A stretch of 64,000 nt of DNA, from positions 23,951,343 through 24,015,342 of the forward strand of contig NC_133156.1 of NCBI RefSeq assembly GCF_040802235.1. The letters run 5' to 3'. Source of the DNA: Manis javanica. Lineage: Eukaryota; Chordata; Mammalia; Pholidota; Manidae. Positions 24,161 through 37,350 of the stretch are shown here, in pieces (the first letter of the stretch is position 1; the number at the start of each line of letters is the position of its first letter). The notes beneath the pieces were generated by a model. That model was not told the DNA's origin and made no database searches. It worked only from the letters and a program-made list of their open reading frames with translations. The position numbers were made by a program, and so were the translations under genes.

Positions 24161-24747
24161 GGAGCAAATGCTTCTGTAATTTTGAACACACTGAGAAATG
24201 AAAGAAAAACTAGAGACCAAAATATCATCTTATTTACTGATAAAGAAAGTCCAGACTGGAGAATCAGGTCTGATTGCCAAGTGGACTTGCCAGTGGGCAA
24301 GCTCAGCATTGTTTCTCAGCCATGGCCGGTGCATGATCAAGGCAGTCCCTCTTTATAGATGGCATGGATGCCATGGAGGAGAAGAGGAGGATTTGTGTTC
24401 CCCAAGAAGGGAAAGGAACATTACTCCAGCCAAAGTTGTCCATCAGGAAAAGCTCTCCACAAAACCCCAGGGACAAAATGAATAAAGAAGTGCAGACAAG
24501 CCAGTGGATATACTAATTGAGCTTCCATCATGAGAACTGAATATGAGGAGTCAAGAAATACTCACCACTAACATAATTTCTGAATAAATCTTAGCTATTA
24601 TTATCACTGGAGTTCAAGTAAGAAATTTCAAAGTATACAGAAACATCCATGACTAACGTCTAATCTTACACAAATCCTACCTTGAGCTAATGATATTCCA
24701 TGTTGAGGCTGCCTTTTAGTTGGGGTTTTAAATAGTCTTGCTATCAG

Positions 24748-24911
24748 CAAGTAATGACACTACAGCATCTTACTATGCTGATGGACAGTGACTGCAATGG
24801 GGAGGGGGGACTTGATAATACGGGTGAATGTTGAAACCACAATGTTGCTCATGTGAAACCTTCATAAGATTGTATATCAATTACCTTAATTTAAATAAAT
24901 AAATAAATAAG
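24748..24911 (+). mobile_element. Short young L1 3' tail with 15-bp target duplication
   Basis: A 164-bp, extremely 5'-truncated L1 3' end (gctgatggacagtgactgc, gtgaaaccttcataagatt) with an (AAAT)n tail. The identical 15-mer tagtcttgctatcag flanks it at 24733-24747 and 24912-24926, a clean signature of target-primed reverse transcription. Confidence 0.92.
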
Positions 24912-25084
24912 TAGTCTTGCTATCAGATTATTTGTGCCCGTGGTTTGCCTCTATCAAGTTGTAGCTTCCTTTAGAAGCAAAGGCTATGCCTTGTGTGTCT
25001 TTATACTTCCCACAGTACCTTGCAGAGTCTTCACTAATAATTATTACAGTGATTGCTCATCTCACTGTGAATTTGTACAGCTTA

Positions 25085-25300
25085 CAAAGCACTTCTGTGT
25101 TGAGGATCTCATTTGGTCTTTTCATGAGTTCTGAAATGGAGGGTGAGCAGAAAGAAAGAGGTTATTCGCCTCATTTCACATCTGAGGATGTTGAGGCTTA
25201 GCACAGCTGTGTAACTTGTCTGGCTAGTGAAACAGAGTGCCAAAATTTGATTCTGGAACTGAAATGTAGGTCACTGACTCTTAATTCAGTGTTCCTTACA
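25085..25300 (-). mobile_element. MIR fragment (antisense)
   Basis: Complement of MIR: cctcatttcacatctgagga, tgttgaggcttagcacagc, ctctggaactgaaa-like spacing, tgactcttaattcagtgttc. Confidence 0.55.
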
Positions 25301-25779
25301 TTAATATTTTTTTATTTTACCTGAATGGAACTGATTTTCATGAACAGGTTGATCTAATACACATCATCCTAGGAGTCCCAGCAACACTCACACGACAAGT
25401 TAAATGCCTCAGATTTGTAGGGGTTGGAGGCTTGCTTCTCTTAGGGTTTCTGCTGAGGCTTCTGCCATTTATCATGGGTCATGAGTTGTTCTGATGGAAG
25501 GAGGAAGGGGGCTGAGCTGGAGGAGAATCAGAAAAAGTCTAATGGGATAGTACCAGCTGCAGAGGTGACCCTTACTGTTATGAAGGGAGAAGGCTTTGGA
25601 CACTTACTAACATCTGTGATGGGTCTGGATATCTGAATCATCTCCCAGAGACCCAAAATACACTAAGAGAAAGGTGATTTTAGCAGTAAGACTAAATTAA
25701 GTTACTTTTTATCATGGGCATCATTGATTTGAACATTATCACTGCGCCACTAACACCAGACATACCCCATAGCATAATG

Positions 25780-26285
25780 GAAAGATGATATGGTAGAATA
25801 ATGCCTCCCATCAATGTATCTACACTCTAATCCTTAGAACATATGACTATGTGACTTCATTTGGCAGAAGGGAATTTGAAGATACGGTTAAATTAAAGAA
25901 CTTGTGATTGGAAGACTATCTAATATTATTTTAGATTAGATTGTAATAACAACCATCTAAGTGAAAGGAGGCAGGAGAGTCATAGAAGAATATGTCACAA
26001 TAAAAGTGGAGGTTGGACTGATACTTTTGCTTACCCCCAAAGAATGTAGGCTACTTCTAGAAGTTGGGAAAGGCAAGAGAAAAAAACGCTTCCCTAGAGT
26101 CAACAAACAGAAATTCAACAAGAAGAAATGCAGCACTGCCCTCACCTTGATTTTATCCTTGAGAGACACATTTTGGAATTCTGACCTCTAGTACTGCAAG
26201 ATAATATTTTGTGTTGTTTTGTGACACTATGTGTTCATCAATGTTTTGCAGCAACAATGGGAAGCAAATACAAACCAAGGTTTAC
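25780..26285 (+). mobile_element. MLT1-type LTR (ERVL-MaLR)
   Basis: The order gaataatgcctcccatcaat, atatgactatgtgacttcat, aaagaatgtaggctacttct, agcactgccctcaccttga, cttgagagacacattttgg and ctgacctctagtactgcaag follows the MLT1 LTR of the mammalian apparent LTR retrotransposon group. Divergence is high, as expected for its age. Confidence 0.65.
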
Positions 26286-26289
26286 ATTT

Positions 26290-26460
26290 GGGTACCTGAA
26301 TTTAGTTGCCTCATACTTTGGGCAAGTTAGGTCTGAGTACTGGTTAATATTTATATGTTTATAATGGGATGATAATAGTATTTACTTCATTAGATTGTTG
26401 TGGGGATTAAATGAGATAACAAATGGAGGCTACTTTTGTGCACACTGTGCCCTAGAGCCA
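26290..26460 (+). mobile_element. MIR fragment
   Basis: cctcatactttgggcaagtt, ataatgggatgataatagta, attgttgtggggattaaatg: sense MIR core and tail. Confidence 0.6.
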
Positions 26461-26879
26461 GCCATTTGAAGGGTTGGTAAAATGCCAGTAAATAAATAAT
26501 CTTTGGTTTTTTTCTTACAACATTTCATCTTTGGTTTTTTCTTCCTTTGCAATATTTAATAAAAGTCATAGAATTTAACTTCTAATCTAAAAATTGCTGC
26601 TAATCCAAAAATATACTATATTTCACTTCAGAAGAAAGTGTATGCTTCGCATGTTGTATTTCTCCTACACAGAAGATGATTAGTTGGATCTGATTCACCT
26701 TGGGAATGGGAAGTAGGTTTTGGATAATATTACAGGTTACTTGAGAATGCAGAGAGAGGCTCAGAAAAAATAATCAGTACAAACCATGGGCTTTGTTAGC
26801 AAGATGGTTAAACTTTTCGAAAAGAGACTAGATTTTGAGGAAATTCCCAACCTACTAAATTATATAAACATGATACAGA

Positions 26880-27215
26880 AAAGAATGTCAGAAGGCCTTT
26901 ACCTGGCACATTACCCCTTAACCTTTGACCTAGTGGCCAATTCCTCCTTGCCCTTCAGACCTCAGTTTATTCTTCTTTCTGGAAAGTGTTTCCTATCCCT
27001 GCAGCCTTCTAATCCTGTCTGGGCTACATGACCTGCTTTCTCATCCTTAAGACACCCTGAGATTAGTCCCAGTACCACTTTGTAACTGACCATTTTTCTT
27101 TTCCTGTCTTTCCCTCAGTCTTTGAATCCCATGGAAGAAGGGACTGTGCCCCTCTTGTTCACTATTATCACCATCTCTTAGTGCAAGCCTCAGTAAGTAA
27201 ATACTTGAGGAAAGG
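26880..27215 (+). mobile_element. L2 3' end
   Basis: Sense L2: ttctggaaagtgtttcctat, tttgtaactgaccatttttc, ggaagaagggactgtgcccc, then cttgttcactattatcacc, in the usual 3'-end order. Confidence 0.6.
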
Positions 27216-28394
27216 AAGGATTGCAGGCTCTAGTCTGAGTCCTAGCCTGGATATTATAAGCCTTGTGAATTTGTCAATCTTCTAAGCATCTATTTCCTAA
27301 TCCATAAACTATAATACATTTTCTGTCAGTTTTCAGGCATGTTATGAGGTTCAAGGAAGGTACAGAAGATCCTAGTATGCATGGTGGGCTCAGTAAGAAC
27401 AGGACTTGACTTCAGATCCACACTGTGGCCACATTCCATCCTGCGTATACTTACTGAGTGTCTCCTACATTAAGCACTGCTTTAGGATTTGAGCTTACAG
27501 TGCAAACACAACACACAGCATTTGTTTTCAAGAACCATAAAGGGCTAGTGCCTAGTTCAACAATAGCACAGCAAAGCTTGCCTCCTTCATCTGGGTAAAA
27601 GGATTCTATTTTCATTATCCAACAAGAAAACATTGCCAAAGACTAAGTGATAACCTGTATGAGGAATAAGGCAGTAACAGGCAGCATTTTTACTCTACAC
27701 AATCAAAGACTAACGGGAGTAAGCATGCATGCAAATAGCCCAGAGGTAAGGATGCCTATGATCCCATCTCTAACATCAATCCCACCATTGTGTACTGGAG
27801 AATGAGCGGGTAGGAAGCCAGTGGGATCTCACTTTCTAGAAGGAGATGGCATCTGAGTTCAGTAGAGCTTTCTGAGTAATTTAATTGTTAATTGTTAATA
27901 AATTGAGTATTTGCATATGCAAAGTGGATGTTATTCTGCATAGCTGCTTGTATGGGGGCTGAAAAGGAGGACTGATTACCAAGAAAACAGAAATGTGTGA
28001 TGTAGAGTGTTTCAATCAGATAGCAGAGGAAGGACAGTGGGCAGTAACACTGTCAAGTTTATTGGGCCCTTCTATTTAAGATCTTCTTCCCATACCGGTG
28101 GAGATGAAGACTTGATTGGGATGAAAGAGCCATCTCAGGTTTGTGAGCAGCTATTTGCCAAGGCACAAAAAATAAAGAATAGAGAGAGGGGACGTTTGTT
28201 GCCCCTACCAGTTACGATCCTGCCAACACCTTCCTGTGTGATTAGAGTGTGGAAAAATCCCAGTGGCTTCCATTTAATATCCACACATTTGGGATTTGTA
28301 TCCCTGGGTATGAGTTATTTTTGTTGTAGGAAATATTATAGTTGCAATATCTCAACCTTTTCCTCCTCCTTCCCTTCCTCCCATCTTTCCTTCC
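27216..28394. other. Old sequence without genes
   Basis: A probable MIR lies at 27240-27370 (sense). Otherwise no exon, RNA gene or repeat was recognised. The 131-codon frame at 28007-28402 has no known domain and ends in a low-complexity C/T-rich tract. Confidence 0.5.
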
Positions 28395-28875
28395 TTCCCT
28401 GATTCGTTGAGGTATAACTGACATACAATAAACTGCACATATTTAAAGTGTACAATTGAGTTTTGATATATGTATATGTCTGTAAAACCTTCATCAAGTC
28501 AAGAATATTCGTACATCCATCACCTCCAAAAGTTTCCTCCTGGCCCTCTGGAATCCCTTCCTCCCTTCCTTCCCCCTTCTCCGACACCAGGACTGCTGAA
28601 CTGCTTTCTGTCACTGTAGATTAATTCACATTTTTTAGAATCTTATAAAAGTAGAATCAGTATGTGCATTTTTTTTTGCCTGGCTGCTTTTACTCAACAT
28701 TATCTTGAGGACCATTTGTACTGTTGCATATGTTAGTTTCTTCTTTTTAATTGCTCATTGGTAATCCATGGTGCAGATGTACTACAACTTGTTTGTGTAT
28801 TCGCTTGATAAATATTTGAGTTGTTCCCAATTTGGGGCATTTACAAATAAGCTGCTGTGTACATTTGTGTAGTCA
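28395..28875 (-). mobile_element. Old L1 (L1M-type) 3' end, antisense
   Basis: cgttgaggtataactgacat, acatatttaaagtgtacaat, then tagaatcagtatgtgcat and ctcattggtaatccatggtg match the antisense of ancient L1M 3'UTRs and the ORF2 end. Strongly diverged. Confidence 0.7.
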
Positions 28876-29269
28876 TAGGCTCTATTTTCTGTTGGTCTGT
28901 TCATTTTTCTGCCTTCACTCATTTCCCATAGATTGAGACTAATGTAAGTTACAGCCAGTGGATAAATACCAAAAGGGTACACAGAATATTTGATTCTGTG
29001 TTCTATAAATTTTCTTTCATGAGCAATTGAGTAATAGGAGAAGCTATCAGGAGCTTCTTGGAGGTTTTGAGAATTCTAAATATTTAAACATAAGGTAATG
29101 ATGCATAAAGATTATAATGCATGAACCTGAACAGTGAAAATGAGATAGAACTTCCTAAATATTTGAACTATTTAAGAGTAGTTTGGGATTTCATTAGAAT
29201 AAATGAGCTTCAAGTTAGGAATGGCATGCAACAGGAACCTGGGCAAACACTCACAGGGGATATTTATCT

Positions 29270-29790
29270 TCAGTTCCTTTCCGTCCATAAGTATGTATTG
29301 AATGTGTACAGTGTGCCAGACACTGGGGCTATGAAGACAGGTAAATCATAAGAAGCTCACAGCCTAGGTGGGGAGACTGGCAGGTGAGCAGTCACTTGCA
29401 TTATGGTATAAGAAGCATTTTGTAATAAGTGAATATAGAGAGTGCCAAGAGGCATGTCCTCAGGGACATCTGGCCCGTGGAGGGGACAGAACAGTCAGCA
29501 GAGGCTTCCAAGAGGAGGAGGTACTCTCACTCTACATGAAGGGAAGCAGGGCAAGACATGGGTGGAAGTTCATGGGAAGAGAGGTGGCACAAGCAATGAG
29601 AGTAGCATGTGCAAAGGTCTGGAGTTCCCAGAAAGCATGAAATGATGGGAAAAGGCAAGTTTGGGGTACTGGGAACATGATAGAGATGAGGGGAAATCCC
29701 AGGGTTAAAATATAAAGAGCTGGTACATCATGCTAAGGAGCTTGGCAGTAGGGATCTCTAGAAAGGGCTGGAGGTGGACCTAGACTCAGG
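29270..29790 (+). mobile_element. Ancient mammalian interspersed repeat, same family as 7480-8300
   Basis: tgtgccagacactggggct, agaggcttccaagaggagg, agtagcatgtgcaaaggtc and catgctaaggagcttggcag occur in the order shared with the repeat near 8 kb. Non-coding; the open frame at 29368-29640 lies inside it. Confidence 0.5.
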
Positions 29791-30569
29791 TGGGTTTTAG
29801 AAAAACAAATATTTACATCAAAATATTCTTTTTCTCCCTTCATATTTAATTTAAGATGTGAGCTATAATATGAACACATTGGGAAAGTGCCAACAACACA
29901 AGATAATAAACATAGGTGTCAATTGAGTGGTACAGAAAAGAACTGGGACATTCTAGAGAAGTTTCAGAACAGCAGTTGAAAAGAAAATTTGATGCGACTC
30001 TGTGTGGCCCGGATTTGCACAGCCCGTCCTCTCCCAGACTACCATAACATGTGATCACTTTACTCATGTGCATCCCATCTGGTGTATACGGAAGCCGTAC
30101 AGAGGTCAGGAACCTGAGCATAGCCCATCAAACTCCACTGCCCAGCTGGCAGCTTCCATGGATGCAGCTCAGACCACTGACGGTGCACTTGCACTCTCCC
30201 CATAGCACCGCAGATCAGGAGGAGTAATTTTATTCAAATAACAGTAGTTCAAAACTCTCAGTAAACTAAGGTGGATTGGACTTGACTGGAATAGGCTGAG
30301 TTGGGAAGAAGGTAATGGTAGAGATGGTGAGGGGTAGGGTTTCCTGGAGTTGGGAAATGAATAATATATATGGAAAAAGAGCTGATTTTAATAGGAGTAG
30401 CATGAAAGCAATACAAATGGTATAAATCTGGACAGTGGCAGGTAGTGCCCAGATTGTGGATCTTTGCTTATCTGCTTACATATTCGGAAGTCCAAGGAGG
30501 AGCTCTCATGACTTGGGTGGGGCAGTGGAAGTCGAGGCGTTGACAAGCAGCGTGATGTGGTAGTTTACA

Positions 30570-30745
30570 TCTGGCCACTGCAATAGTGGGTCCTGAAGAT
30601 GCAATTTGGAGACTTCGTCACTTTGGGCAATTTATTTAAACTCTGAATGTTGGTTTCAAAATGTATAAAATTGGGATAATAAAATAATAATACTAACATC
30701 ATAAGATTATTGTGAGAATTATAGGAGATAATGGGAAAAAAAGTG
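30570..30745 (+). mobile_element. MIR fragment
   Basis: cactttgggcaatttattta, aaaatgtataaaattgggat, attattgtgagaattatagg: sense MIR. Confidence 0.6.
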
Positions 30746-31059
30746 CCTAGTCTAATTTTTAGAGGATTGTAAGCTCTCTCTATAAGTATCAGGGTTTGTT
30801 GACAGTGATAATTATTATCAGTAGCCTTTATTTAAAAAGGAAAGCAGTACTTCTATAATGAGATTCTACATTTTAACATATTATTCTCTTACCACATGGC
30901 ATTTAAATTTTTTTAAGATTTCTAAAATTGTAACACTTGCTAACATAGCCTGAAGCCTCAAATATAATAAATGAGCACCACTTAAAAATCCAAACAAGCC
31001 CCCAAACATATAAAAAAGAGAAGTATCTTATATATAATGATGAAGAATTAAAAACAGCC

Positions 31060-31762
31060 TTTCTGGAGACAATAAATGACATAGAAACTACAGAAGAGGA
31101 ATACAGAGAAGCTGAGGCACAGAGAGAAAAAAGGATCTCGAAAAATGAAAGAATATTGAGAGAACTGTGTGACCAATCCAAGCGGAACATTACTCGCATT
31201 ATAGGGATACCAGAAGAAGAAGAAGAGAGAGAAAGGGATAGAAAGTGTCCTTGAGGAGGTAGTTGCTGAAAACTTCCCCAATCTGGGGAAGGATATAGTC
31301 TCTCAGGCCATGGAGATCAACAGATCTCCCAACACAAGGGACCCAAAGAAGACAACACCAAGACACATAGTAATTAAAATGGGAAAGATCAAGGATAAGG
31401 ACAGACTGTTAAAAGCAGCCATAGGCAGAAATAAGATCACATACAAAGGAAAGCCCATCAGGCTAACATCAGACTTCTCAGCAGAAACCTTACAGGCAAG
31501 AAGGGAGGGGCATAATGTATTTAATGCCATGAAGCAGAAGGTCCTGGAACCAAGATTACTTTATCCAGCAAGACTATCATTTAAATTTGAAGGAGGGATT
31601 AAACAATTTCCAGATAAGCAAAAGCTGAGAGAGTTTACCTCCCACAAACCATCTCTGCAGTATATTTTGGAAGGACTGCTATATATGGAAGTGTTCCTAG
31701 GGTTGGATAGCTGTCTGTCACCAGAAGTAGTAAAACCATGGGAGGGAGGGTGGAGCAGCTGA
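31060..31762 (+). pseudogene. L1 ORF1 remnant, N-terminally truncated
   Basis: RRM-like and C-terminal domain sequence of L1 ORF1: an early piece up to about 31250, then 31310-31762, which reads HIVIKMGKIKDKDRLLKA and FKFEGGIKQFPDKQKLREF. The N-terminal coiled coil is missing and an indel shifts the frame near 31240. Confidence 0.85.
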
Positions 31763-31994
31763 TTGCGAGGCAAATGCAAACTTAAATTGACTATCCCCAA
31801 AGTCAATCAAGGGATAGACAAAAAGTCACAATTTGATACCTAGTATATAAAGAATGAATAAGCAAGAAAAAGGAGGAGAAATAGAAAAGAATCTTTATAT
31901 TGTGTTTGTAACAGCATACTAAGTGAGTTAAGTTAGACTCTTAGATAGTAAGGAAAGTAACCTGGAACCTTTGGTAACCACGGATTTAAAGCCT

Positions 31995-34900
31995 GAAATA
32001 GCAATAAGTACAGACCTATTGATAATCACCCTAAATGTAAATGGACTGAATGAATCAATCAAAAGACATAGAGTCACTGAATGGATAAAACAATAGACCC
32101 ATCTACATGCTGCTTACAAGAGACTCACCTCAAACCCAAAGACATGTACAGACTAAAAATCAAGGGATGGAAAAAGGTATTTCATGCAAACAACAGGGAG
32201 AAAAAGCAGGTGTTGCAGTACTAGTATCAGACAAAATAGACTTCAAAACAAAGGAAGTAACGAGATAAAGAAGGACACTACATAATGATAAAGGGCTCAG
32301 TCCAACAAGAGGATATAACCATTATAAATACATATGCACCCAACACAGGAGCACAAGCATATGTGAAACAAATACTAACAGAACTAAACGAGGAAATAGA
32401 ATGCAATGCATTCATTTTAGGAGACTTCAACACACCATTCACTCCAAAGGACAGATCCACCAGACAGAAAATAAGTAAGGACACAGAGGCACTGAACAAC
32501 ACACTAGAACAGATGGTCCTAATAGACATCTATAGAACTCTACACCCAAAAGCAACAGGATACACATTCTTCTCAAGTACAAATGGAACATTCTCCAGAA
32601 TAGACCACACACTAGGCCACCAAAATAGCCTCAGTAAGTTCCAAAATATTAAAATCCTACCAACCAACTTTTCAGATCAAAAAGGTATAAAACTAGAAAT
32701 AAATTGTACAAAGAGCGCAAAAAGGCTCACAAACACATGGAGGCTTAACAACAACCTCTTAAATAGTCAATGGATCAATGACCAAAATATAATGGAGATC
32801 CAGCAATGTATGGAAATAAATGACAACAACAACACAAAGCCCCAACTCCTGTGGGATGCAGTGAAAGCAGTCTTAAGAGGAAAGTATATAGCAATCCAGG
32901 CATATTTAAAGAAGGAAGAAGAAACCCAAATGAATAGTCTAACGTCACAATTATAAAAATTGGAAAAAGAAGAACAAATGAGGCCTAAAGTCAGCAAAAG
33001 GAGGGACATAATAAAGACCAGACAAGAGATAAACAAAATTGAGAAGAATAAAACAATAGAAAAAAATCAATGAAACCAAGAGCTGGTTCTTTGAGAAAAT
33101 AAACAAAATAGATAAGCCTCTAGCCAGACTTATTAAGAGAAAAAGAGAATCAACACACATGAACAGAATCAGAAACGAGAAAGGAAACATCATGACGGAC
33201 CCCACAGAAATACAAAGAATTATTAGAGAGTATTATGAAAACCTATATGCTAACAAGCTGGGAAACATAGGAGAAATGGACAACTTCCTAGAAAAATACA
33301 ACCTTCCAAGACACACCAAGGAAGAAACACAAAATCTAAACAAACCAATTACCAGCAAGGAAATTGAAGCAGTAATCAAAAAACTACCAAAGAACAAAAC
33401 ACTCAGACCAGAATGGATTTACCTCAGAATTTTATCAGACATAGAGAGAAGACATAATACCCATTCTCCTTAAGGTTTTCCAAAAAACAGAAGAGGAGGG
33501 AATACTCCCAAACTCATTCTATGAAGCCAACATCACCCTAATACCAAAACCAGGCAAAGACCCCACCAAAAAAGAAAATTACAGACCAATATCCCTGATG
33601 AATGTAGATGCAAAACTACTCGATAAAATACTAGCAAACCGAATTCAAAAATATATCAAAAGGATCATACACCATGACCATGTGGGATTCATCCCAGGGA
33701 TGCAAGGATGGTACAACATTTAAAAATCCATCAACATCATCCACCGCATCAACAAAAAGAAGGACAAAACCACATGATCATCTCCATAGACACTGAAAAA
33801 GCATTCGACAAAATTCAACACCCGTTCATGATAAAAACTTTCAATAAAATGGGCATGGAGGGAAAATACCTCAACATATTAAAGGCCATATATGATAAAC
33901 CCACAGCTAACATCATACTGAACAGCGAGAGGCTGAAAGCTTTTCCTCTGAGATCGAGAACAAGACAGAGATGCCCACTCTCCCCACTGCTATTTAACAT
34001 AGTACTGGAGGTCCTAGACATGGCAATTAGACAAAACAAAGAAATACAAGAAATCCAGATTGGTAAAGAGGAAGTTAAACTGTCATTATTTGCAGATGAC
34101 ATGATATTGTACATAGAAAACAATAAAGACTCCAATCCAAAATTACCAGAATTAATACTGGAATTCAGCAAAGTTGCAGGATACAAAATTAAAACACAGA
34201 AATCTGTAGTGTTTTTTTAACTAATAGAAAGAGGAATCAGGAAAACAATTCCATTCACAATAGCATCAAAAAGAATAAAACACCTAGGAATAAACCTAAC
34301 CAAAGAAGTGAAAGATCTAAACACTGAAAACTATAAGACACTCTTAAGAGAATTTAAAGAGGACACGACCAAATGAAAACTCATCCCATGCTCTTGTCTA
34401 GGAAGATTTAATATAGTCAAAATGGCCATCCTGCCCAAAGCAATGTACAGGTTTGATGCAATTCCTGTCAAATTACCAACAACGTTCTTCAACGAACTGG
34501 AATAAATAGTTCAAAAATTCATATGGAAACACCAAAGACCCCGAATAGCCAAAGCAATCCTGAGAAAGAAGAATAAAGTGGGGGTGATCTCACTCCCCAA
34601 CTTCAAGCTCTACTACAATGCCACAGTAATCAAGACAATTTGGTACTGGCACAAGAACAGAGCCACAGACCATTGGAACAGATTAGAGAGTCCAGACATT
34701 AACCCAAACATATATGGTCAATTAATATTCGATAAAGGAGCCATGGACATACAATGGGGAAATGAAAATCTCTTCGACAGATGGTGCTGGCAAAACTGGA
34801 CAGCTACATGTAAGAGAATGAAACTGGATCGCTGTCTAACCCAATACACAAAAGTAAATTCAAAATGGATAAAGGACTGGAATGTAAGTCATGAAACCAT

Positions 34901-35792
34901 AAAACTCTTAGGAAAAAGCATAGGCAAAAATCTCTCGGACATAAACACGAGTGACTTCTTCATGAACATATCTCCCCGGGCAAGGAAAACAGAAGCAAAA
35001 ATGAACAAAATGGACTATATGAAGCTGAAAAGCTTCTGTACAGCAAAGGACACCATCAATAGAACAAAAAGGTATCCTACAGTATGGGAGAACATATTCA
35101 TAAATGACAGATCTGATAAAGGGTTGACATCCAAAATATATAAAGAGCTCACACACCTCAACAATCAACATTAAAAAATGGGCAGAGGAGCTGAATAGAC
35201 AGTTCTCTATAGAAGAAATTCAGATGGCCAACAGACACATGAAAAGATGCTCCACATCGCTTGTCATCAGAGAAATGCAAATTAGAACCACAATGAGATA
35301 TCATCTCACACCAGTAAGGATGGCTACCATCCAAAAACAAACACCAACACATGTTGGCAAGGTTTCGGAGACAGGGGAACCTTCCTGCACTGCTGGTGGG
35401 AATGTAAATTAGTTCAACCACTATCGAAAGCAGTATGGAGGTTCCTCACAATGCTCAAAATAGACTTACCATTTGACCCAGGAATTCCACTTCTAGGAAT
35501 TTACCCTAAGAATGCAGAAGCTCAGATTGAAAAAGACAGATGCACCCCTATGGTTATCGCAGCACTATTTACAATAGCCAAGAAATGGAAGCAACCTAAG
35601 TGTACATCAGTAGATGAATGGATAAAGAAGATGTGGTACATATATACAATGAAATATTATTCAGCCATAAGAAGAAAACAAATCCTACCATTTACAACAA
35701 CATGGATGGAGCTAGAGGGTATTATGCTCAGTGAAATAAGCCGAGTGGAGAAAGACAAATGCCAAATGATTTCACCAATCTGTGGAATATAA
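31995..35792 (+). pseudogene. L1 ORF2 remnant
   Basis: Broken endonuclease/reverse transcriptase gene. The main readable pieces are 32285-32956 (endonuclease, with the GDFNTPF block and an SDQKG variant of the usual SDH motif), 33159-33473, 33708-34220 (RT core with catalytic FADDM intact), 34578-35174 and 35451-35792 (C-terminal domain, ending near WMELEGIMLSEIS). Stops and frame changes separate them. Replacement of His by Gln in SDH would also harm the endonuclease. Confidence 0.85.
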
Positions 35793-36182
35793 GAACAAAG
35801 GAAAAAGTGAAGGAACAAAACAGCAGCAGAATCACAGAACCCAAGGATGGACTAACAGTTACCAAAGGGAAAGAGACTGGGGAGAATGGGAGGGCAGGGA
35901 GGGATAAGCGTGGGGAAGAAGAAAGGGGGTATTATGATTACCATGTATAATGTGGGGGTTGGGGGAAGGGGGAGAGATGTTCAACACAGAGGAGACAAGT
36001 AGTGATTGCACAGTATCTGGCTATGCTGATGGACAGTGACTGTAATGGGGTTTGTGGGGGGGACTTGGGGTAGGGGAGAGCCTAGTAAACATAATGGTAC
36101 TCATGGAGTTGTAGACTAATGATAAATAAATAACAAATAAATTAGTAAGTAGGTAAGTAAATACATACATACATACATAAGA

Positions 36183-36800
36183 GAATGCAGAAGCACAGTT
36201 AAAAAAGACATGTGCACACCAACGTTTGTCAAAGCACTATTCACAAAACCAAGCAAAGTGTCCATCAGTAGATGCACTAATAAAGAAGATGCGGTACATA
36301 TACACAATGGAATATTATTCAGACATAAGAAGAAAACAAATACTACCATTTGCAAACAACATGGATGGAGCTAGAGGGTATTATGCTCAGTGAAATAAGC
36401 CAAGTGGAGAAAGACAATTACCAAATGATTTCACTCATATGTGGAGTATAAGAACAAAGAAAAACTGAAGAAACAAAACAGCAGCAGAATCACAGAAACC
36501 AAGAGTGGACTAACCTTTACCAAAGGGAAAGGGACTGCGGAGGATGGGTGTGAAGGGACAGATAAGGAAGGGGAAAAAGAAAGGGGGCATTATGATTAGC
36601 ATGTATAGTGTGGGGGGGGCATGGCGAGAGCTGTGCAACACAGAGAAGATAAGTAGTGATTTTACAGCAACTTACTACGCTGATGGACAGTGACTGGGAA
36701 GGGGTATGTGGGGAGATCTTGGTGAAGGGGGGAGCCTAGTAAATATGATGTCCTTCATTTAACTATAGATTAATGATACCAAAATAAAAAATAATTGTAA
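36183..36800 (+). mobile_element. L1 3'-end monomer, tandem to a longer L1
   Basis: Repeats the last part of L1 ORF2 and the 3'UTR immediately after the tail of the L1 at 31050-36164. It starts at the same point (gaatgcag) as the composite-element monomers and shares their gacatgtgcac variant, but keeps the gtacatatacacaatgg stretch that they lack. It is therefore an earlier branch of the monomer family. Confidence 0.75.
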
Positions 36801-37330
36801 ATTGAATTAAGAAGTGGAGAAAAGTGAAGAGATGTTTCATAAAACAAGGTATACAAATGGCCAATAAGTACATGGAAAAACATTCAGCAACATTAGTCAT
36901 CAAATAAATGCAAACCTAAATGACATAGTGACATCACAATTACGTCAGAATGATTAAAATTTAACAAACTTACACCGCGAGACATCAACTGTTGATCAAA
37001 CTGGTGGGCATGTAAAATGGTATACCATTTCTGGGAAAAAGATCCAGCACTTTGGATAAACTTAAAAACATACTGACCTTATGGCCCAGCAATTCCACTT
37101 GTAGGCTTTTACCCAAATGAAAATGGGTGCTTATGGTTACAAAAAGACCTATATCCAAACCTTCTCAGAGAGGCTTTATTCATAGTAGGAAAAACTAAAA
37201 ACAGACTTTAAAAAATCTGTGGTTTATTCTTACAATGAAGTACTACTCATCAATAGAAAGGCCTGAATCACCAATATAAGATGATTGAATCTCACAGACA
37301 TGATGAGTAAAAAAACCTTATGCAAAAAAA
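36801..37330 (+). mobile_element. Old L1 3' fragment
   Basis: Diverged ORF2 end and 3' region in sense orientation (aatggccaataagtacatgg, ggcccagcaattccacttg). It stops in an A-rich run directly before the second composite element. It is not the same part or subfamily of L1 as the one flanking composite copy 1. Confidence 0.65.
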
Positions 37331-37350
37331 AAAACAAAAAACTTACAACT

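Larger units (their letters stand above)
17968..24732. other. Old sequence without genes
   Basis: No exon or RNA gene was recognised. It contains several MIRs, the 257-bp L1 5'UTR copy, and old decayed repeats around 20540-20960 and 22170-22720 whose family I cannot name. All open frames are under 100 codons and lack domains. Confidence 0.55.
24927..26879. other. Old sequence without genes
   Basis: Non-coding. It holds an antisense MIR (25085), an MLT1-type LTR (25780) and a sense MIR (26290); the rest shows nothing recognisable. Confidence 0.55.
28876..31049. other. Old sequence without genes
   Basis: Includes an ancient repeat at 29270-29790 and a MIR at 30570-30745. No exon or RNA gene was recognised. 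Confidence 0.55.
31050..36164 (+). mobile_element. Young L1, 5'-truncated within ORF1
   Basis: About 5.1 kb of sense L1. It starts inside the ORF1 coiled-coil region (compare 55612), continues through the inter-ORF spacer, ORF2 and 3'UTR, and ends in an AT-rich tail (ataaataaataac). It is followed directly by another L1 3'-end monomer at 36183. I could not find a clean target duplication, possibly because the downstream monomer obscures the true 3' boundary. Confidence 0.9.

Noticed and set aside
28007-28402. 131-codon open frame
   Set aside because: Ends in a C/T-rich low-complexity tract and the next L1; no domain or homologue recognised.
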